Positions 63,242-64,000 of a stretch of DNA of 64,000 bases are shown piece by piece. The notes under the pieces were generated by a model. That model was not told the DNA's origin and ran no database searches. It was given only the letters and a program-made list of their open reading frames with translations. Each line of letters begins with the position of its first letter. Positions within the stretch are counted from its first letter, which is position 1. Where the stretch lies: assembly GCA_018604165.1 (NCBI GenBank), contig CP075895.1, forward strand, positions 2,909,001 through 2,973,000, given 5' to 3'. The position numbers and the translations under genes are program-made. Source of the stretch: Chitinophagaceae bacterium LGM1 (lineage in GTDB: Bacteria > Bacteroidota > Bacteroidia > Chitinophagales > Chitinophagaceae).

Positions 63242-63999
63242 TATTGTGTATAGCGGATATAAGCCGCTACATTATCTTTTAGCTTTGTTTTGCTACGGGT
63301 TGAAAACAAGACCTTGCCGCTGTGCAACAAACCTGCACAGGCAGCCATTTTATATCCTGCTATATCTTGTTCCACAACAGTTTTGGGCATATTAACTATA
63401 GCCTCATTTCTGATAACGCTGTGTATGATGTGCATTTTATCAGGATGCTTTTGCAATAGACTTTTGCTTTCCTCGTTGTACATATCATATTGCAGTACAT
63501 CCCAACCATCCAGTTCTTCGGGTTGTATGGCGGCAATATTATACCAATTAGTAGCCACCCCAATCTTGCGTATCACACCTTGCTGCTTCAGTTCTTGAAG
63601 TAATCTTTTCGCTTCATTATTTAGAAAAGAAGGCCTACCCTCGTGTAGTAAAAAATAGTCTACATAATCTGTCTGTAATCTTTGCAGGCTTCTGTTCAGG
63701 CTCTGTTGAATATTGGCTGCTGTTATATCCCTATGTGGCATTAGCGACGGGGCAGCATCAGGCTCTCTTATCGGTGGTTTGATGCCTCTTAGTTTTTTGT
63801 TATAATAATTTAGCGGTAATGCCAGAGCAGGTGGAAGTTTACCCGTTTCGCAGTCGCCCAAACCGAATTTGGTTGCTATGCTTATTTCATTTCTTTTCTT
63901 CTTGGCAAATTTACCAATCAATAATTCGGCATAGCCTCTTCCATACAATGGTGCAGTATCATAATGACGAATACCTAGATCATACGCTGTATGCAGCAA
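63241..63999 (-). CDS. Aldo/keto reductase (5' end beyond the window)
   Basis: A partial protein of at least 252 residues whose N terminus lies past the window end. It carries the aldo/keto reductase pattern: GIRHYDTAPLYGRGYAELLIG (catalytic Asp-Tyr region), EISIATKFGLG (catalytic Lys), and DYVDYFLLHEG (active-site His). It is closest to the NAD(P)H-dependent group with an inserted segment. The substrate would be a sugar or aldehyde; the paired GMC gene suggests sugar redox chemistry. It shares a stop/start overlap with the GMC gene and so is in the same operon. Confidence 0.88.
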   Translation of the reverse strand: MLHTAYDLGIRHYDTAPLYGRGYAELLIGKFAKKKRNEISIATKFGLGDCETGKLPPALALPLNYYNKKLRGIKPPIREPDAAPSLMPHRDITAANIQQSLNRSLQRLQTDYVDYFLLHEGRPSFLNNEAKRLLQELKQQGVIRKIGVATNWYNIAAIQPEELDGWDVLQYDMYNEESKSLLQKHPDKMHIIHSVIRNEAIVNMPKTVVEQDIAGYKMAACAGLLHSGKVLFSTRSKTKLKDNVAAYIRYTQ

Positions 64000-64000
64000 A

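Overview
The window is a chromosomal segment of a member of the Bacteroidota, most likely of the Chitinophagales/Chitinophagaceae type. The evidence is a tmRNA whose tag begins with G and ends in AMAA, type IX secretion (T9SS) sorting domains, a PorP/SprF-family protein, a gliding-motility-type C-terminal domain, a DUF4248 protein, an FtsX-DUF3098 pair, a UbiD-type decarboxylase and TAnnTTTG promoter elements. No database search was possible, so species-level identity is not claimed.

Layout. (1) 1-2645: the edge of a probable mobile island, with a DUF4248 protein, a tandem 10-bp repeat, an unknown 103-aa ORF and a large serine recombinase. The recombinase 3' end runs antisense through the ssrA terminator and into the 3' end of the tmRNA gene. 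(2) 2571-11254: tmRNA, then mostly housekeeping genes: sugar nucleotidyltransferase, VOC protein, UbiD decarboxylase, a YiiX-like cysteine hydrolase, a DUF4878-type lipoprotein, a SpmA/SpmB-type membrane protein, a LOG-family protein and lysA. (3) 11521-30728: a secreted-protein region. It holds a 1524-aa PKD adhesin with a PorP/SprF partner, and two giant Ig-repeat T9SS proteins that share a nearly identical central tract of about 1.05 kb. Between those two lie an arylsulfotransferase-family gene and a TsdA-like di-heme cytochrome, which diverge from overlapping start codons. A Wzi/RemB-like outer-membrane barrel closes the region. (4) 30803-40954: a run of plus-strand genes: dihydroorotase, MutS-like ATPase, an active rhomboid and a pseudo-rhomboid, an EEP-family phosphodiesterase, cysS, an MsbA-like ABC exporter and galE. 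(5) 41002-50771: rseP-dxr, DUF2461, an 81-aa basic protein behind a cluster of TTTGTTGCA repeats, a membrane acyltransferase with an SGNH domain, hflX, an arginase-family protein, and ftsX-DUF3098. (6) 50843-63999: a minus-strand surface-polysaccharide cluster running off the window end. Its order of transcription is aldo/keto reductase, GMC oxidoreductase, methyltransferase, two glycosyltransferases, Wzy-like polymerase, glycosyltransferase, carbamoyltransferase, glycosyltransferase, priming sugar transferase, NeuD/PglD-type acetyltransferase and DegT-type aminotransferase.

How it works together. The last three genes of the polysaccharide cluster match the PglC/PglD/PglE set, which builds and loads a diacetamido-trideoxy sugar onto undecaprenyl phosphate. 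The glycosyltransferases would extend it, the carbamoyltransferase and methyltransferase decorate it, and the Wzy-like protein polymerise it. Many genes in the cluster overlap by 1-8 nt or lie within 17 nt, so it is probably one long operon ending at a hairpin shared with ftsX-DUF3098. The large T9SS proteins of region 3 would be exported to the cell surface.

The parts most worth a second look are the recombinase/tmRNA junction with its 10-bp repeat, the helically phased TTTGTTGCA cluster in front of a small basic protein, the rhomboid/pseudo-rhomboid pair, and the gene-conversion tract in the two adhesins.
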